Positions 16,416-26,836 of a stretch of DNA of 55,519 nucleotides are shown piece after piece. A program made the translations under genes and the position numbers. Origin of the DNA: Sulfurimonas sp. (lineage in GTDB: Bacteria > Campylobacterota > Campylobacteria > Campylobacterales > Sulfurimonadaceae); contig JALWLL010000110.1 of assembly GCA_026996295.1 (NCBI GenBank), positions 1 through 55,519 on the forward strand, read 5' to 3'. The notes beneath the pieces are model-generated. The model saw only the letters and a list, made by a program, of their open reading frames with translations. It had not been told where the DNA came from and made no database searches. Positions within the stretch are counted from its first letter, which is position 1; every line of letters starts with the position of its first letter.

Positions 16416-16468
16416 ATTGGGAATTTAGGTTTATCTTAGAAGAGTAAGTTCCAAGCAGATGCTTGAAA

Positions 16469-17170
16469 CTATTTGTTATGACAACCTAGGCAAAGTTTAC
16501 TGCCTGATCTTTGTTGTCTAGTGTACAATCCATATGGGGTACCGTGTGGATCATGACAACTTACACATTCCACTTTACCATTTCTGAGTAAATCACCAAT
16601 TGTATTTGCTCTATACCAACCATCACCACTGATAACAGTACTTGTCGGTTTTAAACTTGCTTTACCTTCAATATAGTCGATTGACAATGGATGGTCATCT
16701 GCGAGATTACCATCCTTACCAATTGTAACCGCAACATCATTACGAATTGGTTTTGGATCTATCTCTCCGATAATAATACCATCTGTAGCATTCACTCTAC
16801 CAGAACCCGGAGCATTGATAACACTGTTCATAGCACTCACACCATCATGACAAGAAAGACATGCTAAGGTCATACTTTGAGGCTGTTTGGATGTTAGTGT
16901 ACCCGCTATAGTCTCACCCTCTATATTTGTCGTAGCCGCACCGTACATCGTAAAGCCATTCGTCAATTCCAGATCAGTTGCCGGTTTATTCCATAGCGGA
17001 ATCGGCCCCAAATTATTTCGGCTGTTGTGCGGCGTATGACAATAAACACACACTTCATCATTCGAGCCATTATTAAACGATGATATACTTGCATGCGGTC
17101 CAAACAGAGCAAACAGTCCTGTTGATGAAGCAGCAAGAACAACCATGCTTCTTAATACCATTTTTCTCAT
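16469..17170 (-). CDS. Periplasmic four-haem cytochrome c
   Basis: The 233-residue product starts at the ATG at 17170, placed by AAGGGGG upstream; an ATG six codons earlier lacks a site. It has a signal peptide (residues 1-27) and four CxxCH haem motifs at 41-45, 104-108, 202-206 and 227-231. The motifs CHTPHN and CHDPHG are typical of the doubled-CxxCH and NapC-type multihaem families. It should carry electrons in the periplasm. Its redox partner is not encoded nearby, so the pathway is open. Residues between motifs 2 and 3 form a long insert without cysteines. Confidence 0.9.
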   Translation of the reverse strand: MRKMVLRSMVVLAASSTGLFALFGPHASISSFNNGSNDEVCVYCHTPHNSRNNLGPIPLWNKPATDLELTNGFTMYGAATTNIEGETIAGTLTSKQPQSMTLACLSCHDGVSAMNSVINAPGSGRVNATDGIIIGEIDPKPIRNDVAVTIGKDGNLADDHPLSIDYIEGKASLKPTSTVISGDGWYRANTIGDLLRNGKVECVSCHDPHGTPYGLYTRQQRSGSKLCLGCHNK

Positions 17171-17519
17171 ATATCCCCCTTGATACATTTTATTAACATA
17201 ATTTCAAAGTATCTAACATAAAGCATAAAGCGTTAAATACTGACATAAAAATCATAACTGAAAATATTATAACTATTTTTTATAGCAAAAACAAGAAAAA
17301 ACCGACGAAATTTGTAATTTTTTTATACGCATGTGTTTTTGAAACAGTTTATGTTATCACAATCCCATAAACCAAGGGATTCCCTCTATGTTTCAATATT
17401 TTTCATAAAGTTACACTCTCAAGTATCTCTCAAAAATTATATCGAATATTTTTATATTGTGATACTTATGTGGTGTACACAAGAAAGAGAAGCTATCTTT
17501 CTTTTTCTTGCATATTTTC
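17171..17519. other. Intergenic region between thiG and the cytochrome gene
   Basis: About 350 bases, AT-rich. The part near 17171-17330 should hold the cytochrome promoter. A weak hairpin (AAGAAAG/CTTTCTT, about 17483-17505) lies just past thiG and may end its message. A short palindrome AGGGATTCCCT lies at about 17375. No gene seen. Confidence 0.5.
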
Positions 17520-18302
17520 TTAAAACTGGATCATTCCATCTACAGGAGATGACGCTGTTGCATAAGGGCGTTTGGGAATTCTACCTGCCAAATAACTCAT
17601 ACGTCCCGCTATTATAGCGTGCTTCATCGCTTCTGCCATAACCATAGGGTCTTGTGCCTGAGCAATCGCAGTATTGGTCAAAACACCTTCTGCTCCAAGC
17701 TCCATAGCATAAGCTGCATCACTTGCACATCCGATACCGGCATCAACTATAACAGGCACACTTACAGCTTCTCTAATAAATACAATATTGTATGGATTTT
17801 GGATCCCAAGACCGCTTCCAATAGGTGCTGCCAAAGGCATAATAGCGTGAGCGCCCGCATCTTCAAGGCGTTTCGCCATAATCGGATCATCTGAAGTGTA
17901 TGCCATAATTGTAAAGCCATCTTTAGCCAACACTTCACACGCCTTTATAGTCTCAAGTACATCAGGGTAGAGAGTTTTTTGCGTATCTCCGATAACCTCA
18001 AGTTTAATAAGGTCTATCCCCGTTGCCTCACGCGTTAGACGAAATGTTGTTATCGCCTCTTCGTGCGTCACACATCCGGCAGAATTTGGTAAAAACTTTA
18101 CATTTGTTCCTGCAAAGGTATCGCGAAGGTTCTCTTTGTCTGGGTCTGTAATATTCAAACGACGCACAGCAACAGTAATAAGTTCACTTCCAGATGCCAA
18201 AGTCGCTTCCTTGGTAGTTTCAAAGTCTTTATATTTTCCACTGCCGACAATTAAGCGGGAACCAAGTTCATACTTTCCAATTTTTAATGTATTATCCATC
18301 AT
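17520..18302 (-). CDS. thiG: Thiazole synthase
   Basis: The 260-residue TIM-barrel protein matches ThiG over its whole length. It shows [10 protein letters not shown] near the N-terminus, [23 protein letters not shown] with the Schiff-base lysine, [16 protein letters not shown] and [12 protein letters not shown](Y)AMELGA (phosphate-binding loops). ThiG builds the thiazole phosphate of thiamine from deoxyxylulose phosphate, a glycine- or tyrosine-derived imine and ThiS thiocarboxylate. Its usual partners thiS, thiF and thiH are not adjacent. The start has AGGAAT in front. Confidence 0.97.
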   Translation of the reverse strand: MMDNTLKIGKYELGSRLIVGSGKYKDFETTKEATLASGSELITVAVRRLNITDPDKENLRDTFAGTNVKFLPNSAGCVTHEEAITTFRLTREATGIDLIKLEVIGDTQKTLYPDVLETIKACEVLAKDGFTIMAYTSDDPIMAKRLEDAGAHAIMPLAAPIGSGLGIQNPYNIVFIREAVSVPVIVDAGIGCASDAAYAMELGAEGVLTNTAIAQAQDPMVMAEAMKHAIIAGRMSYLAGRIPKRPYATASSPVDGMIQF

Positions 18303-18433
18303 TTATTCCTAAATATTTTAGTTTTTGATTTATAGCATAAGCATTCTTATAGTAAAGCTAAATTATTTAATAACGTACAATTCTTAACAAATGGTATGAA
18401 TGTTGTTTATATTTGCTCTATAGACAAGAGTTT

Positions 18434-19615
18434 TCACTTCCTTTTTTTCTCTTTATACATCGCATCATCCGCTTTTAAAATAAGTCCCTGCATATCTTGT
18501 GCATCATCAGGGTAGATACTCACCCCTATTGATGTACTTATTTGAATAGAAAAGTTTTTAAAAAGTACCGCTTTTTTAAGACTTTCGTTGACTTTGTTGA
18601 TGATAAATGCAACCTCATCTTTATTGTTAAGATGCGGCACAATGGCAATAAACTCATCGCCACCTATGCGAGAGAGCGTATCACTTGCCCGCAAAACACC
18701 AGAAACCCTTTTAGCAAACTCAATGAGCACACAGTCTCCCGCCTCATGTCCAAATGTATCATTAATATCTTTAAAACTGTTCAAGTCAAAAAAGAGCAAT
18801 GCAAACTTTTGTTTTTCTCTATATGATTTTTGTACCTCACTTTTTAGTCTATCCATCAGCAATGAACGGTTTGGAAGTTTTGTCAAGCAATCATGCAAAG
18901 CCATATGTTTTGCTTCTTGATGTTGCTTATATACATTAGTAATATCTCGAATAATTACCCCAAAAACTCCATCGATATGAATAATCTTTATCTCAAAAAA
19001 ACAATCACTTGTTTGTAAGGTATCCACAAACATTATCATCTTATCGTTGAAGTTTTTCAACTCTTGAAGTTGTTGCTCAATTTTATGCACATTTTTTTGA
19101 CATAAATGATCCAAAAAAATATGACTGTGCCCTTTAAACTTGTTCCATGGCTTATTATGTTCAATGATCTTAAATTTTTGTGATGTAACAAGCACAACCT
19201 CATCAAGTTCTTCAAGGATTTTTAAAAAATTATTTTGCCTGTGCAGTATTTTAATGTTGTGTCGCATAAGCTGTTGTACCTCTTTGGCAAATCTATATAT
19301 CTCATCATCACTCTCTTGCAAAGCGCAAAAGACTTTTTTATCAATCTTGGCATCTTGAAGGTAGCTGTATAAAAAACTTTCAAAATATTGCAGCCGTAGA
19401 AGATGTGTTTTTATCATTCTGTTTAAAATAATATATATAAAAAGAATTATAAGAGTAAAGGCGATCACGGGTTTGATCAAAAAATCATTATAGGACAACT
19501 CATATTCAGACAATGAATAGTATTGAAAAGTTGAGACTATGACTATTACAAGCATAGTAAGGATGTATATGAAAATAAATCTGAAAGTGATGTTTTTTTC
19601 AAATGAATTTTGCAT
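18434..19615 (-). CDS. Membrane-bound diguanylate cyclase (GGDEF)
   Basis: 393 residues from the ATG at 19615, chosen because GGAGG stands six bases before it; the frame is open to a GTG four codons upstream. Two membrane helices (about 11-30 and 48-65) are separated by a short periplasmic loop. A coiled-coil and a PAS-like region (about 130-230) follow, then the GGDEF domain with DxLTxLPNR (242-250), FKDINDTFGHEAGD and the active GGDEF at 318-322. RASD at 309-312 is the inhibitory I-site, so product feedback is likely. It makes cyclic di-GMP, which governs the choice between swimming and attachment. Confidence 0.94.
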   Translation of the reverse strand: MQNSFEKNITFRFIFIYILTMLVIVIVSTFQYYSLSEYELSYNDFLIKPVIAFTLIILFIYIILNRMIKTHLLRLQYFESFLYSYLQDAKIDKKVFCALQESDDEIYRFAKEVQQLMRHNIKILHRQNNFLKILEELDEVVLVTSQKFKIIEHNKPWNKFKGHSHIFLDHLCQKNVHKIEQQLQELKNFNDKMIMFVDTLQTSDCFFEIKIIHIDGVFGVIIRDITNVYKQHQEAKHMALHDCLTKLPNRSLLMDRLKSEVQKSYREKQKFALLFFDLNSFKDINDTFGHEAGDCVLIEFAKRVSGVLRASDTLSRIGGDEFIAIVPHLNNKDEVAFIINKVNESLKKAVLFKNFSIQISTSIGVSIYPDDAQDMQGLILKADDAMYKEKKRK

Positions 19616-19697
19616 AACATCCTCCACTACTAAATGCTATAACAAAATATATAAAAAACTTACTCTCTTTTTATACTACATATATTATTTAATTTCC

Positions 19698-21089
19698 TTA
19701 TAATTCTGAAATTTCATGTATAAGATCAATCGGACTTAGAGAAAAGTTAGCACCTTTATAGTTTCGAGCAAGTAAAGTGTGTGTTAGCGAAGCATTTTTT
19801 GCAGCTTCCAAAGCACTATGGCCCTGCGCCAGAAGTGCCCCTATAAGACCGCTGAGCACATCACCACTACCACCTTTTGCCAAAACAGATGTTCCGTGTG
19901 GATTGATATAAAACTTCTCTTTATGTGCAATGATTACATTCGCACCTTTTAAAAGTAAAACAACTTCAGGAAAACTTTTGCTAAAAAGCTCCACGTAAAA
20001 AAAGCGATTTTTTTGTAACTCCTCCGCGCTAATATCGGCTAGATCTGTATGTTTGAGAAGAGAAACAAACTCTTTTGGATGGGGGGTCAAGACCAGATGT
20101 TTGCGTTTGAGCAGATCTTTTATGAGAGGTTTTTGAAACATATCTGCATCTACAACCATAGGAAAATCATTATCCAAAAAGTTTTTCATCTCAGCATCGC
20201 TGAACTCCTCCCCAAGCCCCATACCGATAGCCAATGCAGACGTTGTTTGCGGAAGTGTGTGTGAGTACATAATCTCATAAGGGATCTGCTCATTTTCATA
20301 CCCCACAAGTGTCACCAGCCCCGTGCCAAACCTCAGTGCAGCCTGTGCACTCATCACACTCGCCCCCGCTTTACTTCCAGAAGCAATCGCCAAGTGGCCG
20401 TAAACCCCTTTATGAGAGTTTTTTTGCTCTCTGTTTGGAAGTTTCAGATCATCAAACTCTAAAAGCTGCCAACTGCTTGGCTTCTCATAAACACTGCGAG
20501 AGACACCAAGATCAACTACCCTGACAGTTCCAACATACTCCTTAGCCTCATCTAAGAACATACTCTTTTTCAAAGCACCCATACTCAAAGATATATCTGC
20601 ACAAAAGGTATCTTTTGCACACTGGCCGTTTGCTCTAAGACCTGATGGAACATCGCAAGCGATTTTAAATGCTTCCAAGGCATTGATCTCTTGCATAACA
20701 CCGCTCAATGTTTCGTTGAATTCACCTTCAAACCCCGTACCTACAACCGCATCTACAACTACATCACACTGCAAAACCTTGTGTGTCTCTTGCACACCGA
20801 GAGCTCTTGCCCTTTTTTGCTGAAGCTTCGCCATGGGGGATCTTAGCTCTTTGACATAAAACAGACGCACATCATAGTCTCCGTGTAAAAGCCTTGCACA
20901 CGCTATACCGTCTGCTCCGTTATTACCGCTTCCACAAACGATGAGCACCTTTGTATATTTTTCAAAATGCTCTCGTATATAACACGCCATCCCCTCTGCC
21001 GCATGTTCCATCAAAAGATCCTCACTCAGACCAAATTCATCATAACAGCGTTTGTCCAAAGAGGCAACTTCATCAAAAATGTTTTGCAT
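19698..21089 (-). CDS. nnrDE: Bifunctional NAD(P)H-hydrate epimerase / ADP-dependent dehydratase
   Basis: 463 residues in two domains. The N-terminal epimerase (about 1-210) has LMEHAAEGMA and the nucleotide loop VCGSGNNGADG. The C-terminal ribokinase-like dehydratase (about 220-463) has HKGVYGHLAIASGSKAGASVMSA, LTPHPKEFVSLL and the GGSGDVLSGLIGALLAQG phosphate-binding motif. The enzyme repairs hydrated NADH and NADPH. The order of domains and length are as usual for bacterial fusions. Confidence 0.95.
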   Translation of the reverse strand: MQNIFDEVASLDKRCYDEFGLSEDLLMEHAAEGMACYIREHFEKYTKVLIVCGSGNNGADGIACARLLHGDYDVRLFYVKELRSPMAKLQQKRARALGVQETHKVLQCDVVVDAVVGTGFEGEFNETLSGVMQEINALEAFKIACDVPSGLRANGQCAKDTFCADISLSMGALKKSMFLDEAKEYVGTVRVVDLGVSRSVYEKPSSWQLLEFDDLKLPNREQKNSHKGVYGHLAIASGSKAGASVMSAQAALRFGTGLVTLVGYENEQIPYEIMYSHTLPQTTSALAIGMGLGEEFSDAEMKNFLDNDFPMVVDADMFQKPLIKDLLKRKHLVLTPHPKEFVSLLKHTDLADISAEELQKNRFFYVELFSKSFPEVVLLLKGANVIIAHKEKFYINPHGTSVLAKGGSGDVLSGLIGALLAQGHSALEAAKNASLTHTLLARNYKGANFSLSPIDLIHEISEL

Positions 21090-21156
21090 CTGTAGTTCCT
21101 TTTGTTATACTTTTAGGTTGACATCGTTCAATTATATCTTATGAAGATAAAAAGGG

Positions 21157-21169
21157 TATAATCTCATTA
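21157..21169 (+). promoter_or_regulatory. Promoter giving a leaderless kdsD message
   Basis: TATAAT at 21157-21162 is followed only six bases later by the kdsD ATG (21169), so transcription should start on or next to the A of ATG. No ribosome-binding site fits between them. The preceding AAAAAGGG is part of the promoter spacer. Confidence 0.55.
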
Positions 21170-22131
21170 TGAATTATAAAGAAATTGCACAAGAAACTTT
21201 AAATATTGAGGCGCAAACACTCCTCGATGCAAGCAAAAATATAGATGACTCTTTTGTCCTTGCAATAGAGACCATTCTCTCTTGCAAAGGTAAGCTTGTG
21301 GTAACAGGAGTTGGGAAGTCTGGGCTTATAGGTGCTAAAATGGCAGCTACTTTTGCCTCAACCGGTACACCCAGTTTTTTTCTGCACCCCACAGAAGCAC
21401 TTCACGGTGACTTAGGGATGATAGGAAAAAATGATGTTATCCTTGCTATTAGCTACAGTGGAGAGAGTGAAGAGTTAAGCTCCATTCTGCCACATATCAA
21501 AAGGTTTGAGACACCCCTTATAGGGATGACAAAAAGTAGAACATCCACACTTGGAAGCTACAGTGACGTGGTTATAGATGTTGTTGTAAAAAAAGAGGCC
21601 TGCCCTTTGGATATTGCCCCTACGAGTTCTACAACACTTACCCTTGCTTTGGGTGATGCTCTTGCTGTCTCACTGATGAAGGCACGCAACTTTCAAAAAA
21701 GTGATTTTGCTTCATTTCACCCCGGTGGTGCACTTGGAAAAAAACTTTTCATCAAAGTAAAAGATCTTATGAAAAGCAAAAACCTTCCTATCATCTCAAA
21801 AGATACAAAAGTCAAAGATGCCATCCTCAAGATCAGTGAGGGGCGTTTGGGTACGGTTCTTGTAACAGATGAAGATGAAAAACTACTGGCTCTTGTAAGT
21901 GACGGTGATATCCGTCGAGCTTTGATGCAGGAGGATTTTTCTATTGATGATAATGTTTTAAAATATGCAACGATAAACCCTATGAGCATAGATGATGAAA
22001 ATATGCTTGCAAGTGAGGCACTTATCCTTATAGAAGAGAAAAAAATACAACTTCTTGTTGTAACAGACAAAGAGAAAAAGATACAGGGTGTTCTTCATAT
22101 TCATACACTCATAGAAAAAGGAATCTCATAA
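21169..22131 (+). CDS. kdsD: Arabinose-5-phosphate isomerase
   Basis: The 320-residue protein has a SIS sugar-isomerase domain (about 1-190) with VVTGVGKSGLIGAKMAATFASTGTP, SYSGESEEL and PTSSTTLTLALGDALAVSL. Two CBS domains follow (about 200-320). It converts ribulose 5-phosphate to arabinose 5-phosphate, the first step to KDO for lipopolysaccharide. The gene opens a tight + strand run: its stop abuts the next start with no spacing. The message may be leaderless. Confidence 0.95.
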   Translation: MNYKEIAQETLNIEAQTLLDASKNIDDSFVLAIETILSCKGKLVVTGVGKSGLIGAKMAATFASTGTPSFFLHPTEALHGDLGMIGKNDVILAISYSGESEELSSILPHIKRFETPLIGMTKSRTSTLGSYSDVVIDVVVKKEACPLDIAPTSSTTLTLALGDALAVSLMKARNFQKSDFASFHPGGALGKKLFIKVKDLMKSKNLPIISKDTKVKDAILKISEGRLGTVLVTDEDEKLLALVSDGDIRRALMQEDFSIDDNVLKYATINPMSIDDENMLASEALILIEEKKIQLLVVTDKEKKIQGVLHIHTLIEKGIS

Positions 22132-22920
22132 ATGAGACTAAATAAATTTATAGCGCATCACTCCAGCTACTCACGCCGCGAGGCAGACAAGGCTATACAA
22201 GATGGCTATGTACGAGTAGATGGGGAGATACAGACAAACCCTGCTACACAGGTGGATGAAAACAACTCAGATGTTTACATAAGCGGTAAAAGGGTAGCTC
22301 CAAGAGACAAATATACCGTTATTGTTTACAACAAACCCAAAGGGGAACTCGTTACGAAAAATGACCCCAAAGGGCGAAAAACCATTTATGATTCGCTCGA
22401 TAGAAAGTATAAACATTTTATTCCCGTCGGGAGACTCGATTATGCAACGGAGGGGGTTTTACTGCTCACAGATGCTTCTAAGGTTGCAACAGCTTTAATG
22501 ACTTCCAATCTCGAACGTATATACAAAGTCAAGATCAAAGGTGAGGTCACTTCTGAGATGGAAGCTGCGATGCTCAATGGTCTCGAACTCAAAGATGCCA
22601 CCGCCGGCGGACATGAAAAAAGTGAGATCACCTCTATGACTTTTGCGCCGTTTTTGGGGTATAAAATCCAAAAAAACGCTCACAACTACTCTGTTTTAAA
22701 AATTGCTATCAGCGAGGGAAAAAACAGAGAGATCAGAAGATTTTTCGCACATTTTGGTACTGATGTTGCCGATCTTAAACGCATCAGTTTTGCAGAGATA
22801 GAACTTAACAACCTGCCAACAGGCAAAACACGATTTCTGTCACGCTCAGAGTACTCGGCACTCCACACATTTTTAAAAGAACAAGAAAAAAAAGCTAAAG
22901 AAAAAGGAGAAAAACGATGA
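22132..22920 (+). CDS. rluB: RsuA/RluB-family pseudouridine synthase
   Basis: 262 residues. An S4 RNA-binding domain (1-60, RLNKFIAHHSSYSRREADKAI) is followed by the synthase domain with the catalytic aspartate D103 in GRLDYATEGVLLLTD. The conserved KIAISEGKNREIRRFFAHFG lies near residues 188-207. It isomerises a uridine in ribosomal RNA, by family most likely in 23S helix 89 (RluB) although RluE/RsuA-type targets are not excluded. It overlaps yjbQ by four bases (ATGA). Confidence 0.9.
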   Translation: MRLNKFIAHHSSYSRREADKAIQDGYVRVDGEIQTNPATQVDENNSDVYISGKRVAPRDKYTVIVYNKPKGELVTKNDPKGRKTIYDSLDRKYKHFIPVGRLDYATEGVLLLTDASKVATALMTSNLERIYKVKIKGEVTSEMEAAMLNGLELKDATAGGHEKSEITSMTFAPFLGYKIQKNAHNYSVLKIAISEGKNREIRRFFAHFGTDVADLKRISFAEIELNNLPTGKTRFLSRSEYSALHTFLKEQEKKAKEKGEKR

Positions 22921-23315
22921 AAACAATGAAGTTTCCGACAAGCCATAAAACGCAACTGATGGATATAAGCAAAGAGGTGAGTGAAGCAGTGATCACTTCC
23001 GGGATAAAAGATGGTATTTGTGTTGTTTTTACACCTCACACAACATCAAGCATATTTATGTTTGAAAACCAAGACCCTGCCCTTCGCCGTGACCTGCTCA
23101 ACGCACTCAACCGTGTCGCACCAAACGATGCACACTATCTGCATAACGGGGACAATGCATCTGCCCACCTCAAAAGCTCTCGCATGGGTAACTCCATAAG
23201 CATCCCTGTAGTGAACGCAAAACCTATCCTTGGGAAATGGCAAGGGATCTTTTTTGGTGAGTTTGACGGTCCAAGACAAGAAAGAGAAGTATATATCAAA
23301 GTGATCGCTGGGTAA
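22917..23315 (+). CDS. yjbQ: YjbQ-family protein (secondary thiamine-phosphate synthase type)
   Basis: 132 residues matching the UPF0047/YjbQ family over the full length, with VFTPHTTSSIFMFENQDP, a histidine-rich middle (NDAHYLHNGDNASAHLKSS) and the closing GKWQGIFFGEFDGPRQEREVYIKV. Some homologues complement loss of ThiE weakly, but the true role is unsettled. It overlaps rluB and is followed after three bases by the rarA start. Confidence 0.92.
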   Translation: MKTMKFPTSHKTQLMDISKEVSEAVITSGIKDGICVVFTPHTTSSIFMFENQDPALRRDLLNALNRVAPNDAHYLHNGDNASAHLKSSRMGNSISIPVVNAKPILGKWQGIFFGEFDGPRQEREVYIKVIAG

Positions 23316-23318
23316 ACA

Positions 23319-24509
23319 GTGGTTGATTTTACGCATATTTTACGCCCTAAAAACTTTGATGAAGTTGTAGGGCAGGATCACCTCTGCGCTCAGGATGCTC
23401 CTTTGCGCCTTCTGTGCGAAAAGGGTGTTTTGGGACACAGTTTTTTTTATGGCCCGGCAGGCTGCGGAAAAACATCTTTGGCACGTATCATCGCTTCTGA
23501 GATGGACTTGCCCTTTTATGAGTTTAATGCAACCTCACTCAAAATAGAGCAGCTCCGACGTATTTTTGAGCAGTACAAAAATGCTCTGCAAAAACCACTT
23601 CTATTTATAGATGAAGTCCACCGACTCGCCAAAAATCAACAAGAGGTTTTACTCCCTGTTATGGAAAACAACTCCGTGCTCATTATAGGTGCTTCTACAG
23701 AGAACCCTTTTTACTCTCTTACCTCTGCTATTCGTTCACGATCTATGCTCTTTGAGATCAAATCTATCTCTTATGAAGCATTGAAAGAGCTTCTGCACAA
23801 AGCAATAGCTCTTAAAAATATAGAGTGTGACACCGAAGCATTTGAATACCTGATACTCAGCAGTGGCGGTGACGCAAGAGCAATGTTAAAGCTTCTTGAG
23901 TTTGCCGCAAACGTTACAGAAAATATTACTCTCGATATACTCAAATCACTTAGACCAAATGCGCTCAGCACTGGAAGCAGTGAAGCCGGCGTGCATTATG
24001 ACCTTATCAGTGCAATGATCAAGTCCATACGAGGCTCCGATATGGATGCAGCGATCTACTATCTCGCAAGGCTTATTGACGGTGGTGAAAGTGCCGACTT
24101 TATAGCTAGACGACTCGTGATACTCGCTAGTGAAGATATAGGCAACGCAAACCCGCAAGCACTTACCCTGTGCAGTTCTGCTCTGAGTAGTGTCTCCCAT
24201 ATCGGATTTCCAGAAGCCCGCATCATTCTTGCCCAAGCTGTGATCTATTTATCTGCTTCACCAAAATCCAACAGTGCCTATCTCGCCATCAACAGTGCAC
24301 AAAAAGCCGTCAATGACGGAGTGATGCTTGATATTCCAAAAAACATCACACAAGACAATGAAGGTTATCTGTATCCTCATGACTTCAACGGCTATGTCAA
24401 ACAACAGTATCTCTCACAAAACCTCACATTTGTCACCCTTAAAGAGATAGGATATGAGGGTAAAATGAAACAATGGCATAAAAATATTACAAAGTGTGAT
24501 AAAAATTAG
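23319..24509 (+). CDS. rarA: Replication-associated recombination ATPase RarA (MgsA)
   Basis: 396 residues with a GTG start directly behind yjbQ. The AAA+ core shows GPAGCGKTSLA (Walker A, 45-55), LLFIDEVHR (Walker B, about 94-102), GASTENPFYSLTSAIRSR (sensor 1/arginine finger region) and the C-terminal tetramerisation part (YHYPHDF-like YLYPHDFNGYVKQQYL). RarA acts at stalled replication forks with SSB and RecA. Confidence 0.95.
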   Translation: MVDFTHILRPKNFDEVVGQDHLCAQDAPLRLLCEKGVLGHSFFYGPAGCGKTSLARIIASEMDLPFYEFNATSLKIEQLRRIFEQYKNALQKPLLFIDEVHRLAKNQQEVLLPVMENNSVLIIGASTENPFYSLTSAIRSRSMLFEIKSISYEALKELLHKAIALKNIECDTEAFEYLILSSGGDARAMLKLLEFAANVTENITLDILKSLRPNALSTGSSEAGVHYDLISAMIKSIRGSDMDAAIYYLARLIDGGESADFIARRLVILASEDIGNANPQALTLCSSALSSVSHIGFPEARIILAQAVIYLSASPKSNSAYLAINSAQKAVNDGVMLDIPKNITQDNEGYLYPHDFNGYVKQQYLSQNLTFVTLKEIGYEGKMKQWHKNITKCDKN

Positions 24510-24568
24510 ATAAAATTTTGTAAATTTTAGGTATTATTTACTTAGATAAAACAGATAAGGTTTACAAA

Positions 24569-24856
24569 ATGGACATCGAAGTATCTTCTGAGCATATTAC
24601 AATTACCGGAAACATTAAAAGTGTTAGCGATTTTCAACAGATCAAAAGTGCTGTGGATACTGTTGTATCTCAACATAAAAGTATTTTTATCCACATTGTG
24701 GACTCCTTATCCATGACATCCTCCGTCATTGGTTACTTTAACAAACTTGTTTTAAAAGATGGTATCAACCTGCAAATAAAGGTTGGGAACCAACAACTTT
24801 TAGATCTGTTAAATGACCTTCACTTAACATCTACTTTTAAAGTACACAAGGTTTAA
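24569..24856 (+). CDS. STAS-domain anti-sigma-factor-antagonist-like protein
   Basis: A 95-residue single STAS domain. The segment MTSSVIGYFNKLV lines up with MDSSGLGVIL of SpoIIAA/RsbV, and Ser52 falls on the residue those proteins have phosphorylated. The glycine after DSS is replaced by valine. AAGG precedes the start. It is followed three bases later by a chemoreceptor and then by a regulator with PP2C phosphatase and HATPase kinase domains, the partners needed to switch such a serine. It is likely the output switch of this operon. Confidence 0.85.
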   Translation: MDIEVSSEHITITGNIKSVSDFQQIKSAVDTVVSQHKSIFIHIVDSLSMTSSVIGYFNKLVLKDGINLQIKVGNQQLLDLLNDLHLTSTFKVHKV

Positions 24857-24859
24857 CAT

Positions 24860-26836
24860 ATGAGTATCAAAAACAAACTCAATCTCATTATGGCGATAGT
24901 GCTCACTTTTGCACTGATCATTATAGGTATAACGATAAAAAAGGCACTTGAAGAGAGGTCACATATCTCTCATGTACAGACATTAAATGTTCTTTCTCAA
25001 AAATTAAGCCTCTTAATTCATGAAACACAAAAAGAGAGAGGTGCAAGTGCTGGCTTCATCGGTTCTGAGGGGAAAAAATTTATAGATATATTACCCAAGC
25101 AAAGAACTCTGACAACACAAAGGAGTAATGAGCTTCTTAAATATATTGCGACACTGAAGCTTGATGAATATCCAAAAGAGTTCAAAAAAGAGATCACGGA
25201 GTTCAGCAATGCCATCAGTAATATTGACGCAATTCGCGCCAAAGTTGATGCACTCAATATCAGCGTAAAAGATGAAGTAGCGTATTATACGAAAATAAAT
25301 AAGAATATTTTAAATATCGTAGCGCTTACTGCAAAACTGGCAAATACTCCGGCACTCGTAAAAGCACTCGATGCATACACCAACTTCCTAAAATCCAAAG
25401 AGAGAGCCGGGATTGAGCGGGCAGTGCTCAGTGCAACTTTTGGAGCTGACAATTTTGCAAAAGATATGTTTGCCAAATGGGTCACACTTGTTGCAGAACA
25501 AAATGCTTACTTAGACTCTTTTGAAGCGATGGCTACAGATAAGGCAAAGCAATTTTTTAAAAATAAAATGAACTCTGAAGTTATTACAGAGGTTAATCAG
25601 ATGAGAGCAATAGCACAGGAGAAACATCTCGCTGGCGGCTTTGGGATTGACAGTGAAGTATGGTTTCAAACCATCACCAAAAAGATCAACCTTCTTAAGG
25701 AGGTCGATGATGAACTTGCTCGCCAAAACACAGAGATCTTAAATGAAATAGAGTCAACCTCTAAAACAAATATGTTAATTTCTCTTACGAGCTACACCCT
25801 TTTTGCAGTCATCATTTTTATCATCATCTTTACTATCAGCAAAGGTGTTAACAGAAGTGTTAGAAGCTCTCTTGAAAAAATCGAATGTGTCTCTTCTGAT
25901 CTTGACCTAACATGCGACATCATAGTGGAAGGTAAAGATGAGATCTCACAAATCTCTCGCGCGATACACACTATGATAAGTGCATTTAAACAAAGCGTTT
26001 ACAAAGCCAAAGAGGTTTCAATGACAACTTCCAAAGAGAGTCACAAACTTACAATAATCGTGGAAGAGCTTGCCAACAATACAAAAAAAGCCGATACAAA
26101 AATCGACAATATCAACTCTTTGGTGACCGAGATCGGTGAAAGACTTGACACAGTTGAGGAAGCTTCCATTACAGTCACTGAAGATTTAAACAAAACATTT
26201 AATGTACTAGATGATTTCATAAACCAACTTGTAAGTGTTGTTACCTCCATCGAGCAAGGGAGTGAGCACCAACAGGATCTTGTGCAAAAAGTAGCATCAT
26301 TAACCGAACAGGCTAAAAATATCAAAGAGGTACTAGAGATCATATCTGACATAGCAGATCAAACAAACCTTTTAGCGCTTAATGCTGCCATAGAAGCCGC
26401 ACGCGCCGGTGAGCATGGGCGTGGTTTTGCTGTTGTTGCCGATGAGGTGAGAAAACTTGCTGAGCGCACACAAAAAAGTTTAAGTGAGATCAGTGCCAAT
26501 GTTAATCTGATCACACAAAATGTTGTGGAGATTTCAGAAGAGACCTCAATCACATCAAGTAATATGCAAAATATTGCCGATGCTGCACAAAGCCTTATCA
26601 GCTCGTCAGAAGATACAAAAGAGAACCTCTCCATAACAACAGACAAATCAAATAATGTAATGCACCAAAGCACCTATATAGCTACAAAAACGAAAGAGCT
26701 TATCACTAATATGGAAGAAATTCTTGAAATCTCATCAAAAAATACGGAGCATAGACATCTTGTAGAAAATGCGGCAACAACACTTTCACATGATGCACAA
26801 ATACTTCAAGATGAACTGAGTAAATTTAAAATTTAA
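24860..26836 (+). CDS. Methyl-accepting chemotaxis protein with nitrate/nitrite-sensing type domain
   Basis: 658 residues. After a first membrane helix (about 8-27) comes an all-helical periplasmic domain of about 260 residues with the NIT signature ([23 protein letters not shown] near 50-72). A second helix (about 300-322), a HAMP-like linker and the cytoplasmic signalling coiled coil follow, with the hairpin tip [42 protein letters not shown] domains are proposed to bind nitrate or nitrite. Its stop overlaps the next start by one base, so sensor and regulator are made together. No CheA is nearby. Confidence 0.9.
   Translation: MSIKNKLNLIMAIVLTFALIIIGITIKKALEERSHISHVQTLNVLSQKLSLLIHETQKERGASAGFIGSEGKKFIDILPKQRTLTTQRSNELLKYIATLKLDEYPKEFKKEITEFSNAISNIDAIRAKVDALNISVKDEVAYYTKINKNILNIVALTAKLANTPALVKALDAYTNFLKSKERAGIERAVLSATFGADNFAKDMFAKWVTLVAEQNAYLDSFEAMATDKAKQFFKNKMNSEVITEVNQMRAIAQEKHLAGGFGIDSEVWFQTITKKINLLKEVDDELARQNTEILNEIESTSKTNMLISLTSYTLFAVIIFIIIFTISKGVNRSVRSSLEKIECVSSDLDLTCDIIVEGKDEISQISRAIHTMISAFKQSVYKAKEVSMTTSKESHKLTIIVEELANNTKKADTKIDNINSLVTEIGERLDTVEEASITVTEDLNKTFNVLDDFINQLVSVVTSIEQGSEHQQDLVQKVASLTEQAKNIKEVLEIISDIADQTNLLALNAAIEAARAGEHGRGFAVVADEVRKLAERTQKSLSEISANVNLITQNVVEISEETSITSSNMQNIADAAQSLISSSEDTKENLSITTDKSNNVMHQSTYIATKTKELITNMEEILEISSKNTEHRHLVENAATTLSHDAQILQDELSKFKI

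Noticed and set aside
17333-17617. 94-codon + strand frame overlapping the 3' end of thiG
   Set aside because: Antisense to thiG, no ribosome site, no domain.
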